Under the pieces are notes generated by a model that was not told where the DNA came from, made no database searches, and was given only the letters and a program-made list of their open reading frames with translations. Positions 38,217-46,960 of a DNA stretch of 64,000 nucleotides are shown here, in pieces (position 1 is the stretch's first letter; each line of letters starts with the position of its first letter). The DNA comes from Myxococcales bacterium 68-20 (GTDB lineage Bacteria; Myxococcota_A; Polyangia; Polyangiales; Polyangiaceae), in assembly GCA_001899635.1 (NCBI GenBank), contig MKVQ01000034.1, positions 18,283-82,282 of the forward strand, in the 5' to 3' direction. The position numbers and the translations under genes are program-made.

Positions 38217-38738
38217 TCACTCAGGCTCGCCACGCTCTCGCGTCCGTCTGGGACGAAGCGCCTGCGCCGCCTTCGTGAGCCGCCTCAGCGAGCGTACCTG
38301 GCTGTCGAGCTCACCATCGAGCGCCGAGGCAATGGCGGCCTGAGCCTTCTTCCAGATCGGGAAGCCGCGTGCGAGCGCAGCACGGCCAGGACGCGTGAGG
38401 CTGACGATGCGCTCACGACGATCCTGTTCCCCAGGAACGAGCCTGACGTAGCCGAGGCGCTCGAGCACGGCGACATTCCGCGAGAGCGAGGACTGCTCGA
38501 GCACGAGGGTCTCGGCGAGCTCGCTGAGCGTCGGCGCCTTCTGGTCGTACCATGCGAGCGCAGCCAGAGCCGTGAACTGCGACGCCTTCAGCCCCACCTC
38601 GTCGAAGTAGCCGTCGAAGAACAGCGTCACTGCGCGCGATGCGCGACGCAGGTTGTGCCATGCACAGCTCGAGCTCATCTGCGCGCAGTCGCTCGGACTG
38701 GGCCCCGAACGAGCCGCTCTCGCCGTCTCCCTGGCCAT
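38217..38738 (-). CDS. MarR-family transcriptional regulator
   Basis: 173 aa. Winged-helix core with SQFTALAALAWYD, LSELAETLVLEQSSLSRNVAVLERLG (split here: the recognition helix is LEQSSLSRNVAVLERLG) and the wing QDRRERIVSLTRPGRAA. MarR proteins repress nearby genes until a small ligand binds. It is divergent from the acyl-CoA dehydrogenase gene, its likeliest target, with 162 nt between. The first 20 residues are variable, so the start is uncertain. Confidence 0.87.
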   Translation of the reverse strand: MARETARAARSGPSPSDCAQMSSSCAWHNLRRASRAVTLFFDGYFDEVGLKASQFTALAALAWYDQKAPTLSELAETLVLEQSSLSRNVAVLERLGYVRLVPGEQDRRERIVSLTRPGRAALARGFPIWKKAQAAIASALDGELDSQVRSLRRLTKAAQALRPRRTRERGEPE

Positions 38739-38900
38739 GGTCCAGCCATATTCCTCGGTGTGCGGGCCGTCAAATCCGCCCGATCCAACAAATCGCGGTC
38801 TATCCGGCTCCGATCAGCTCCGATCGCGACCGCATCGTGACCGCGGAGCGCGTCGAGCGAGAGCAGCGCGCTCGCTCCGCTTTGTGCGATTCTACGGAGG

Positions 38901-40697
38901 ATGCCGCCGCCTCCCGCAATCCCGCCCTCGAGCCCCGGTTCGGGCCCGCTCCCGACCGCCTCGGGAACCGGCGACGAGTCCTTCGCCAAGAGCTTCTTCG
39001 TCGGATCGCCTGCAGAAGGCCTCATCTTCCCGTATCCCGAGCCCTCACGCTCCGAGGTGGACGAGATCAACGGCGTCCTCGATGGCATCCGCCGCTTCGC
39101 CTCCAAGCAGATCGACGCGTCGCGTATCGATCGCGAGGAGACGATTGGTCCCGAAGTGCTCGCCGGGCTGCGAGAGCTCGGCCTGTTCGGGCTGCTCGTT
39201 CCGAAGGCTCACGGCGGCTCGGGCTTCGGGCTCACCGCCTACGCCCGCGTCATCCAGGAGCTCGCCGCGCACGACGGGTCCGTGGCGCTCACGGTCAGCG
39301 CTCACCAGTCCCTGGGGCTCGCTGCCCTGCTCTATTTCGGGAGCGAGGAGCTCAAGGCGACCTACCTGCCGCGTTGCGCGCGCGGCGAGACGCTCGCGGC
39401 CTTCGCGCTGGTCGAGGTCGGGTCGGGCAGCGACGCAGGCTCGATCCAGACGCGCGCCGATCGCGACGGCGACAGCTATGTGATCAACGGCGAGAAGATC
39501 TGGGTCACGAACGGCGGACTGGCAGACCTCTTCACCGTCTTCGCACGCACCTCGCCGGCCGAGGACGGAGCAAAGCCCCGCCTCACGGCGTTCATCGTGG
39601 AGCGCAAGAGCGGCGCGTCGAACAGCCGGACCGAGCCCACCCTCGGGCTGCGCGGGGCGTCGACGACGAACCTGAACCTCCCGTCGGTGCGTGTGCCCAG
39701 CTCACACGTGCTCGGCGACGTGGGACGCGGCTTCAAGGTCGCGATGGAAGTGCTGACGAGCGCGCGCCTCGCCCTCGCCTCGAGCTGCATCGGCGCGTCG
39801 AAGCGCCTGCTCCGGCTCGCGGTCGAGCGCGCCACCGAGCGCAAGACGTACGGACGGAGCATCGCCGAGTTCCCGATGGTGAAGGACAAGATCGCCTCGA
39901 TGTCGGCCGACATCTTCGCGCTCGAGAGCATGACGTACCTGACGACGGGGCTCGTCGACGCAGGGCGCACGGACTTCTCGATCGAGAGCGCGATCTGCAA
40001 GGTCTTCGGCTCGGAGACGCTGTGGCGGGTGGCGAACGAGTCCGCGCAGATCGCAGGCTCGCTCGGCTACACGCAGAATGCGCCGTGGGAGCGCATGATC
40101 CGCGATGCGCGCGCGGCGATGGTGTTCGAGGGCACCAACGAGATCCTGCGCTGCTTCATCGCGCTCTCCGGGATGCAGGGCCCCGGGCTCGCGCTCTCCG
40201 GCTCGGGGCTGCTCGAGGACGTGTCGAAGGCGATGCGCGAGCCGATCAAGGGCTTCGGACTCCTCAGCGATTTCGCTTTGCGAAAGGCACGGAGCGTCCT
40301 CTCGCGCGATCGGCTCACACGCGTGCACCCGATCCTCTCTCGCGAAGCGGCGCTGGTGATCACCTACGCGCAGCACCTCGCCCGATGCGTGGACCAGGCT
40401 CTACGCCGTCACGGCAAGAACATCGCCGAGATGCAGTACACGCAGAAGCGCATCGCCGACATCGCGATCGACCTGTACGCCGTCTCGAGCTGCCTCGCAC
40501 GGACCACGCGCTCGATCGAGAAGCGCGGCGAGGAAGGGGCACGCCGCGAGATCGACCTGCTCACGATGTTCGCGCGGGCAGCCGACAAGCGCCTCGCCGA
40601 GAACGTCGCCTCGTTCGACGACAACGACGACGAGCTCCGGAAGGCGATCGCCCACAAGGCCTGCGCCGACGGCGGCTACCCGCTCGACATCCTCTGA
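38901..40697 (+). CDS. VLCAD/ACAD9-like acyl-CoA dehydrogenase
   Basis: 598 aa, the length of the very-long-chain group, with a C-terminal extension beyond the usual 380-residue core. The FAD and substrate segments are clear: ALVEVGSGSDAGSIQTRA, YVINGEKIWVTNGG, and MVFEGTNEILRCF near the end of the core, which holds the likely catalytic Glu. First step of fatty-acid beta-oxidation, passing electrons to ETF. Pro/Ser-rich N-terminal 30 residues; start ATG 38901. Divergent from marR, which may control it. Confidence 0.9.
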   Translation: MPPPPAIPPSSPGSGPLPTASGTGDESFAKSFFVGSPAEGLIFPYPEPSRSEVDEINGVLDGIRRFASKQIDASRIDREETIGPEVLAGLRELGLFGLLVPKAHGGSGFGLTAYARVIQELAAHDGSVALTVSAHQSLGLAALLYFGSEELKATYLPRCARGETLAAFALVEVGSGSDAGSIQTRADRDGDSYVINGEKIWVTNGGLADLFTVFARTSPAEDGAKPRLTAFIVERKSGASNSRTEPTLGLRGASTTNLNLPSVRVPSSHVLGDVGRGFKVAMEVLTSARLALASSCIGASKRLLRLAVERATERKTYGRSIAEFPMVKDKIASMSADIFALESMTYLTTGLVDAGRTDFSIESAICKVFGSETLWRVANESAQIAGSLGYTQNAPWERMIRDARAAMVFEGTNEILRCFIALSGMQGPGLALSGSGLLEDVSKAMREPIKGFGLLSDFALRKARSVLSRDRLTRVHPILSREAALVITYAQHLARCVDQALRRHGKNIAEMQYTQKRIADIAIDLYAVSSCLARTTRSIEKRGEEGARREIDLLTMFARAADKRLAENVASFDDNDDELRKAIAHKACADGGYPLDIL

Positions 40698-40703
40698 TAG
40701 ACA

Positions 40704-40720
40704 TTCGCCCGTCGGGCGAA
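40704..40720 (+). terminator. GC-rich hairpin after acyl-CoA dehydrogenase
   Basis: TTCGCCC-GTC-GGGCGAA, a perfect 7-bp stem starting 6 nt after the stop codon. No T-run follows, so it may be a weak or Rho-assisted terminator, or an RNA 3'-end stabiliser. Confidence 0.5.
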
Positions 40721-40731
40721 GGGCTCGTGGC

Positions 40732-40779
40732 TTCAGGCTTCAGGGCGAGACTCGAGGGAGATCTCGCCTCACGCCTGAA
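40732..40779. repeat. Second imperfect hairpin after acyl-CoA dehydrogenase
   Basis: TTCAGGC (40732-40738) pairs with GCCTGAA (40773-40779), and the inner sequence GGCGAGA pairs with TCTCGCC, giving a longer imperfect stem. With the hairpin at 40704 it suggests a structured 3' end of the mRNA. Confidence 0.5.
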
Positions 40780-40957
40780 AGCACGACGTGGGTTTCCATC
40801 GCGAACGAAGCAGGAGCGAGAGTCAGCCGAGACCGTAGTGGCGAGCGGGATGCCAAGCCGCACGTCGGAGGGCGAGGATACCGATCAACGTCGGTAACAT
40901 TGCTCCTTTCGATGCCCCCATGACCACGGGGTTGGACTGCGGTTAGGATCGCTCGTG

Positions 40958-42262
40958 ATGCTTCGATCGTCCTGGAAGTCCGTCGCCTTCGGTGTGGGCC
41001 TGGCGTCGATCGCTGCTGCGAGCTGCGCGAGCGGCGAAGGACAGTGCCGCTACAACAGCGATTGCTTGGGCGCGTATTGCCACGAGGGCGCGTGCAAGAA
41101 AGACTGCGTGGATTCGACGCTGGACTGTCCCCGCGGATACACCTGCAGCTTGACGGCGCAGTGCGTGCCGGCGGACGGCGACGGTACGCCCGGGGAGAAG
41201 CCGCAGGCCGACGCCGGGCCGGAAGGCCCCGACGGCAACGCACCGGACGGCGGGCCCGGCCCCGGCCCCGACAGCGGCACGACCACGGTAAACAGGGCGC
41301 TACTCGACGCCTGCACGAACGACAGCCAGTGCAGCTCCGGCCTCTGCAAGCCGTATTACACCGGCGGGCCCTCGCGCTGCACCAAGTCGTGCAGCTCGAA
41401 CGCCGACTGCATGCAAAACGCACGATGTATCGTTCTCGGCGGGCAGTCGGTCTGCGTGGGGAACGACGTCGGACGCGACTGCAACCTCGCGACGGATTGC
41501 AGCTTCGCCTGCCTCACCGCGCAGCGCTACTGCACGGCGTCCTGCACGACTGCGTCGGACTGCCCGAACGGCTACGGCTGCATGCCCGTCGGAACACCGG
41601 CGCAGAGGGTTTGTGTGAAGGCGGCGGCCCCGTGTGGGCCAGGCGACACCGGCGCTTGCATCGCTTCCTCGGCGTGCGACCAGACCGGGCTCGTCTCGTC
41701 GTGCACGCTTGCGTGCAGCTCGGCCGCCGACTGCCCGCAGCGCGCGCAAGGGCTCGCGCCCTGGTACTGCGACGGCGTCTGCCGGCGGCCGGCGGATGTT
41801 TACGGTCCGCTCGGGAACGGTGAGCCGGCGGAGTATGCGTGCAATGCGTCGAGTACGGTCATCTCGATTTGCAATGACGCACAGCACATGAACTTCGGGG
41901 CGTTCACGGTGCCGAACCCGCCTGCGGTGAGCTGTGCGGCGGCGACGACCACGCCCGGCGCCGCCGGTGACGTCTGCGTGGATTCCTGTCGATACAGCGG
42001 AGGCTGCACGTTCGGTCATGCCTGCACGGCCCTCGGTGGCGTCGGCGGCCAGCGCATCGGCCTCTGCTTGCCCTCGCTCGGGAATGGCGAGGTCGGCACG
42101 TCGTGTACGACGGACGGAGACTGCTTCTTTGGCTATTGCAACCGCAACACCAGCAAGTGCTCCCGCGACTGTACTGTAGATGGCCTGTGCCCGACGGGCT
42201 CGACGTGCGTGGCAGGGACCGCGCCCAACGTCGAAGGCCGCGTGTTCAAACGATGCGAGTGA
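40958..42262 (+). CDS. Large Cys-rich repeat lipoprotein
   Basis: 434 aa. Lipoprotein signal (SIAAASC, Cys23), then many Cys-rich units of the form C-x4-DC-x-G-x2-C, such as CRYNSDCLGAYC, CTNDSQCSSGLC and CTTDGDCFFGYC, plus a Gly/Pro/Asp linker (about 75-105). Such proteins are numerous in Myxococcota and are probably disulfide-stabilised surface proteins. A GTG one codon earlier is possible. No catalytic motif. The last gene of the window is a related type. Confidence 0.75.
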   Translation: MLRSSWKSVAFGVGLASIAAASCASGEGQCRYNSDCLGAYCHEGACKKDCVDSTLDCPRGYTCSLTAQCVPADGDGTPGEKPQADAGPEGPDGNAPDGGPGPGPDSGTTTVNRALLDACTNDSQCSSGLCKPYYTGGPSRCTKSCSSNADCMQNARCIVLGGQSVCVGNDVGRDCNLATDCSFACLTAQRYCTASCTTASDCPNGYGCMPVGTPAQRVCVKAAAPCGPGDTGACIASSACDQTGLVSSCTLACSSAADCPQRAQGLAPWYCDGVCRRPADVYGPLGNGEPAEYACNASSTVISICNDAQHMNFGAFTVPNPPAVSCAAATTTPGAAGDVCVDSCRYSGGCTFGHACTALGGVGGQRIGLCLPSLGNGEVGTSCTTDGDCFFGYCNRNTSKCSRDCTVDGLCPTGSTCVAGTAPNVEGRVFKRCE

Positions 42263-42281
42263 GGCCCGCTGAATGCGCGAG

Positions 42282-42914
42282 TCAGTACGTGCACTGGTCG
42301 CGGCGCCAGACGTGCGAGACCTTGTCGCCGGTGAAGCGCACGCAGAACGCGGGGTAGAGCAAGTCGAACGATCCCTGCTCCGCGCGCGGAAGCCACGACT
42401 GCGGGCGCCCGGCGACAGCCGTCACCTCGCGCCGAGTCATGCCGGTCTTCACGCCGCGCGTGCCGATCTCGTACTCACGGACGACGCTGGTCACTCCGAG
42501 CGCGCGCTCCGCTTCGCGCGAGCGCTTCACGCGCAGACGTCGCTGCGCCACGTAGCGTGGACGCTGCGCGCTCTTCGGCTCGTATCGAGCGACGACGAAG
42601 TCGAGGTTGGTTCCGTCGAATGCGTGGAAGAACCAGCGCGGGTGCCCCGCCCGCCCGTAGGCGATGTTGAACTCGATCTCCACCGCCTCGCGCGTCTGCA
42701 CCGCGGTGTGGAGATCGACGTCGACGAACGAGACGATGTCGAAGTTCTCGAGCCCCACGTGAACGAGCTCGTTCGGGACGACATGGCGACCGACGCGCCC
42801 GCTCGCCTTGGGCGCGCAGCCGTTCGCGCACAGGAGCACGCCGACGGCGATGGCGGTCTTGAGCGCCGCGGCGATGGCGCCCGAAGTGAACCGGCTCACG
42901 ATGACCTTGGCCAC
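42282..42914 (-). CDS. BamE/SmpA-like lipoprotein
   Basis: 210 aa. Lipobox LLCANGC (Cys33). The C-terminal third has the BamE-like pattern GVKTGMTRREVTAVAGRPQ followed by a strand with FCVRFTGDKVSHVW. BamE proteins help outer membrane assembly, but here a long N-terminal domain precedes the motif, so the role is uncertain. Confidence 0.65.
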   Translation of the reverse strand: MAKVIVSRFTSGAIAAALKTAIAVGVLLCANGCAPKASGRVGRHVVPNELVHVGLENFDIVSFVDVDLHTAVQTREAVEIEFNIAYGRAGHPRWFFHAFDGTNLDFVVARYEPKSAQRPRYVAQRRLRVKRSREAERALGVTSVVREYEIGTRGVKTGMTRREVTAVAGRPQSWLPRAEQGSFDLLYPAFCVRFTGDKVSHVWRRDQCTY

Positions 42915-43010
42915 TTCTCCTAAACGTGGCCTGCGAACCGGCGCTCGTCGAGGACAAACGGAGCGGCGCCTCCAAGCTCTGCCGAAGGGTCGAGCGCGCC
43001 CGGCCGGCGC

Positions 43011-44069
43011 TCAACGCACGCGGAACGAGGCGACGCTCTCCCCGGCCTGACGCCCACGGGTCTCCTCCGTCAGGTTCGGGCGAAAGTCCCGATACGACAT
43101 CGTGACGAAGCGAAGCGGGGTGGCGTAGATGCACGCGGCGACGAAGAAGGCGCCCGACGGGGAAGAGCCGCTCCACCGCGCCTGCGTCGTGTGATCGGCC
43201 TCGAGGAAGCGCACCTCGGTGAAGCGGCAGTCTGCGCCCGCCTCGGCGCGGATGTCGGCCATCTGCTCCTGGACCTTGCGCCCGATCGCATCCTGCCGCT
43301 CGTCGGGATCGAGCTTCTCGGGCAACGGGGTGACGGTCACGAGGATCTGCCGCTCGCCGGTCACCTCGAGGAACTCGAACTCGTTCGGTCCGAGCTCGCT
43401 CTCGTTCCACGAGCCGAGGAGGGCGATCTTGAACTCCGGGCGAGCGAAGCGGGAGACGCGGCGCGAGAGCTCGAGGGACCCGAGATCGCTCGGAGCGAGG
43501 ATCGCGGTGAGCTCCGTCGGAGGCGGACCGAGCTCGTACGCGTAGCGGCTGGCGTTGAGGCCGTTCTCGTCGACTTGCGCGCGGTCGGCTCCTGCACGGA
43601 TGAGCACGCGGACCGTCTCGACGAGGTGTCCGCGCGCGGCCTGCATCAGCGCGGTGGTGCCGTACCGGTTGGCGCGGCACGGGCTGGCCCCGGCCTTGAG
43701 GAGGACGATCACCGCTTCGACGAGGCCATGACGCGCGCAGAGCATCAGCGCGTCGTTGCCTTCCTTGTTGGCGAGGTTCGGATCGGCGCCACGCGCGATG
43801 AGCAGCTCGACGCCCGCGATCTCCCGCGTCGTCCGGGCGAACGCACACGCCGCGAGGAGCGCCGTCATTCCGTCCGGAGCCGGCAGGTCGATCGTCGCGC
43901 CGCAGTCGATGAGCGACGTCATGACTTCGACGCGGCCGGTCATCGCCGCCATCATCAGGGTCGTGACGCCGTCTTCGCGTCGCCAGTCGGGATCCGCGCC
44001 GTCGGCGACGAGCCGCGAGATGTGGTCTGCACGTCCGAGCTGCGCGTAGAGCAGCAGGTCTTCGGACAT
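43011..44069 (-). CDS. Ankyrin-repeat protein with unknown C-terminal domain
   Basis: 352 aa. Residues about 1-185 hold five ankyrin repeats (for example DGVTTLMMAAMTGRVEVMTS, then the GNDALMLCARHG and GTTALMQAARGH units). Residues 200-352 are a separate domain with strands such as FKIALLGSWNESELGPN and QILVTVTPLPEKLDP, perhaps like PsbP/DcrB proteins. No signal peptide. Upstream lies the DUF4912 gene, 6 nt away, so the two are likely co-transcribed. Confidence 0.75.
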   Translation of the reverse strand: MSEDLLLYAQLGRADHISRLVADGADPDWRREDGVTTLMMAAMTGRVEVMTSLIDCGATIDLPAPDGMTALLAACAFARTTREIAGVELLIARGADPNLANKEGNDALMLCARHGLVEAVIVLLKAGASPCRANRYGTTALMQAARGHLVETVRVLIRAGADRAQVDENGLNASRYAYELGPPPTELTAILAPSDLGSLELSRRVSRFARPEFKIALLGSWNESELGPNEFEFLEVTGERQILVTVTPLPEKLDPDERQDAIGRKVQEQMADIRAEAGADCRFTEVRFLEADHTTQARWSGSSPSGAFFVAACIYATPLRFVTMSYRDFRPNLTEETRGRQAGESVASFRVR

Positions 44070-44075
44070 GGCGCT

Positions 44076-45302
44076 TCAACCTGGGCCGGGGCGACGATCC
44101 GCCGGATGCTCTTCGAGAGAAGACGACACGACCCGTGCCGCGCATTCGGCCGCGCGGGCGATCGACGCTGCCCTCGGGTCTTCGAGCACGATCGGCCTCG
44201 TGCCATCCGGCGTCCACTGGACGAGCCCGGACGGGGATGCGGTCTCGAGCGCAGGCGAGTGGGCGAGCGGAACGAGCTCGCCTCCGTCCATGATGCCGAT
44301 CGCGATCCGGACGATCGCGTTCTCGGGGAGATCGCGCAGCACGAGCTCACCGGCGGTCGGATTGCATGCGACGTCGTGCGTCGTTCGCTCGGGCCCGTCC
44401 CAGGTCGGCACGAAGACAGCCGCGCGGACGAAGAAGAAGGCCTCCTCGGCGATCCGTCGCACCTCGGGTGTGAGCCGCCACCAGACGTAGAAGCTCCCGT
44501 GCCCGAGCGGGATCGCGATGCACTCCGTCTGCACGACCGCGCGCGGGAGGGTCGCCGGTTCGGACGCGCGCGCCGTCTCGGGCTCGGGCTCGGGCTCGGG
44601 CTCGGCCTCAGGCTCGGACTCGGGCTCGGCCTCGGCTGCGTGTGCCTCTTCCACGGCCGGGGGCGCGGGCTCGAGCTCCGCGCTCACCGCGACCGCCTCT
44701 GCGGCCGGCGTCGCCGCTTCCCCGTTCAATTCGCTCGAGGCGGTCGAGGCCGGCAGCGCGCCCGTCTCGTCCGCGCCCGGTGAACTGACCCCGAGGTGCG
44801 CGCCAATCTCGTCGCTGGCGGGCTCCTCCGCCTCCGGAGGAACCGGGGCGCGCGGCAGGATGTAGTCCACGGCCTCGAGCTTCTCGAGGAGCGCCCGCGC
44901 AGCTCCGTGCTCCGGCTCGGTGTCGAGCACCCGCAAGAGCGTCTCGATGGCGCGAAGCTTGTGACCCTGCGCAGCGTAGATCTCCGCGAGCGTGACCGTG
45001 GGCACCGCCTGCGGCTCGGGCCGCGGGACCTGCGGGAGCGAGGTGCCGAGCGCTGCGCGGAGCCGATCGGCCGCGTCCGGCAGATGCAGCCCGCGCTCGA
45101 CGACCCGGGAGAGCAGATCGCGCGCGATGCCGAAGAAGCCGCGGCTCCTCTTGAGCTGCGTCGGATCGACGGAGGGTTCGAGCCGGAGCAGCTCGTCGAT
45201 GAGCTCCGGCCGCGTGAGGACACGGGCTCGCCGAACACCTGCCGCTTGCGCACGCAGGATCAGGCCTTCGCGATCGAGACGCTCGAGCTCTGCGCGATCC
45301 AT
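44076..45302 (-). CDS. DUF4912 protein with Rho-N/SAP-like N-terminus
   Basis: About 408 aa. The first 45 residues (MDRAELERLDREGLILRA, then ARVLTRPELIDELLRL) read like a SAP/Rho-N nucleic-acid-binding helix pair. A TPR-like pair follows (about 98-140). A Glu/Pro/Ala-rich linker with EPEPEPEPE repeats leads to a DUF4912 domain (about 250-375; FYVWWRLTPE, LVLRDLPENAIVRIAIG). Such proteins are found in several bacterial groups with unknown role. The GTG at 45344 would add 14 residues. Confidence 0.72.
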   Translation of the reverse strand: MDRAELERLDREGLILRAQAAGVRRARVLTRPELIDELLRLEPSVDPTQLKRSRGFFGIARDLLSRVVERGLHLPDAADRLRAALGTSLPQVPRPEPQAVPTVTLAEIYAAQGHKLRAIETLLRVLDTEPEHGAARALLEKLEAVDYILPRAPVPPEAEEPASDEIGAHLGVSSPGADETGALPASTASSELNGEAATPAAEAVAVSAELEPAPPAVEEAHAAEAEPESEPEAEPEPEPEPETARASEPATLPRAVVQTECIAIPLGHGSFYVWWRLTPEVRRIAEEAFFFVRAAVFVPTWDGPERTTHDVACNPTAGELVLRDLPENAIVRIAIGIMDGGELVPLAHSPALETASPSGLVQWTPDGTRPIVLEDPRAASIARAAECAARVVSSSLEEHPADRRPGPG

Positions 45303-45421
45303 CTGGATGCTCTCGTCGTACCCGGTTTGTCGGGCCCGAACCACCCTGATCGGGCGGGCGAAGCGCTCTCGAGGGCCGCCCCGGCCCCCCTCGGGTCGTT
45401 CCGGGGGTCGGTGACCGGGGC

Positions 45422-46909
45422 TCAGGGCCGGGCGTTCACCTGAACCGAGGCGACGTAGTCATAGGTCCCGCTCTCCTGGACGCTGGCGAAGAGCTGGACG
45501 TCGTAGGTCCCAGTCGCGGGAAAATCGCAGCGGGCCCGGGTGTGGAAGTCGCTCTCGCAGCGGACGCGAGGCCCACCGCTCCCGGCCCCCTTCGCCTCGA
45601 ACTGCACGAGCAGGAACACGTTGTTGGGGTTCGCCAGCGTGAGCTCCAACGAGCCGCTGGCCGAGACCTGCGACCGATCGGGCGACCGGAGCTCGAGGCC
45701 GTGAGCAATGAAGGCGGGCGTGACGACCGGGCGACGGAAGAACTCGGCGCGCGAGACCGAATGCTCGAGGAGCTGCCACTTCGCGTCGTCCGGGAAGTGG
45801 GACAGGACGAACTGCTCCGGCGGAGTGAAGAGGTACTCGGTCTGGTAGCGCTTCTCGAACGCGCCGTCCTTCGGGTACCCGGCGTTCCAGGTCGCGTCGA
45901 TGAGGTACCAGGCGCCATTGATCCGCGCGGCGTTCCACGCGTGGTGCTCGGCTTCCATCGGCGAGTCCTTCGATCGGACGTCACCGGTGATGTAGACGAT
46001 CTCGTCGCCCGTTGCCTTGCCCAGATCGGCGAGCAGGCGCGCATACCCCGCGCAGACACCGACGCGCGAGCGGAAGACATGGTCCGGATCGCCGTCATGG
46101 GCCGGCACGTTGTTCGCTAGATAGCTCGGCACGTCGTACGCGATGCGGTCCGCGACCCAGTCGTGGAGCGCCTTCACGCGCAACATCGGATCGCTCTCGC
46201 GCTCGGCGATGTACTTGCCGACGCTCGCGACGCTGACCTCGACCTCGCGCGGCATGTCGACGACGATCGGGTGCACCTCCGCGGGCCACGGATGGCGATT
46301 CGGGCGCGACGGGCGCGACGGCTCACCCGACGGAGTCGGAGAGCTCGACGGCTTCGTTCCGACCGGAGCGGGTACGGTCGTCGGCACCGGCACCGGCACC
46401 GGCACGATGTCCTTCCCCTCCCCTTCGTCTTTCGCCTGGCGATACGGGTTGTCGTTCGAGGCGCGATAGACCCATTCGACGGCGCCCGCACAGCCGAGGA
46501 GCAGTCTGCGCGCCCGCTCGGCCGTCGGGCCGTCATGGCCGTCGAGCATCCAGTCACCCCGGGCGGAGACCGCGACGAACGCGCGCGATGGAAAGAGCCC
46601 GAGAAGAGCAGCCAGGAAGACGATGTTGATCGCGAGGGTGCGGAGGATGAGCCGATCGGTGAACGTGAGGAATCGGCGCTTGCCGTTCGCCTTCCGCGCT
46701 CGAAGAGCGCTGAAGCCTTCCCACGCCAGCGGCAGACCGGGAAAGAGCAGGAGCCCCGCGACCAACGGCAGCCAGGTCGCCCGGTTCGCGAACGCGGCGA
46801 GCGATGATGCCAGCCACACGCCCGCGAGCGGCGCCGCGATCATCGCGGCGACGGCGACGGCCTTGAAGCCGAGCCCAATCCAGGAGATCGACCGATCGGG
46901 ACGGCTCAA
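45422..46909 (-). CDS. Membrane-bound transglutaminase-like protein
   Basis: 495 aa. Two or three N-terminal helices (about 12-40, 45-65 and 88-108) precede a Pro/Val/Ser linker (165-205), then a transglutaminase-like domain of the kyphoscoliosis type. Triad: Cys286 in GVCAGYARL, His323 in EHHAWNA, Asp338 in LIDATWN. The C-terminus is a beta domain. The enzyme domain probably faces the periplasm. Substrate unknown; peptidase or cross-linking activity are both known in this fold. Confidence 0.83.
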   Translation of the reverse strand: MSRPDRSISWIGLGFKAVAVAAMIAAPLAGVWLASSLAAFANRATWLPLVAGLLLFPGLPLAWEGFSALRARKANGKRRFLTFTDRLILRTLAINIVFLAALLGLFPSRAFVAVSARGDWMLDGHDGPTAERARRLLLGCAGAVEWVYRASNDNPYRQAKDEGEGKDIVPVPVPVPTTVPAPVGTKPSSSPTPSGEPSRPSRPNRHPWPAEVHPIVVDMPREVEVSVASVGKYIAERESDPMLRVKALHDWVADRIAYDVPSYLANNVPAHDGDPDHVFRSRVGVCAGYARLLADLGKATGDEIVYITGDVRSKDSPMEAEHHAWNAARINGAWYLIDATWNAGYPKDGAFEKRYQTEYLFTPPEQFVLSHFPDDAKWQLLEHSVSRAEFFRRPVVTPAFIAHGLELRSPDRSQVSASGSLELTLANPNNVFLLVQFEAKGAGSGGPRVRCESDFHTRARCDFPATGTYDVQLFASVQESGTYDYVASVQVNARP

Positions 46910-46960
46910 GGTGCGCCGAAGTTAAACACGAGCGTGGCGTCCCGCCAGCCGCGATCGTCG

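Noticed and set aside
37930..38343. Protein encoded across the 12-nt repeat on either strand
   Set aside because: The frames stay open because the unit length is a multiple of three; composition and overlap with marR argue against a gene.
44575..44645. Short GGGCTC-rich tandem repeat as a DNA element
   Set aside because: It encodes the EP-rich linker of the DUF4912 protein in frame, so protein-level repetition explains it.
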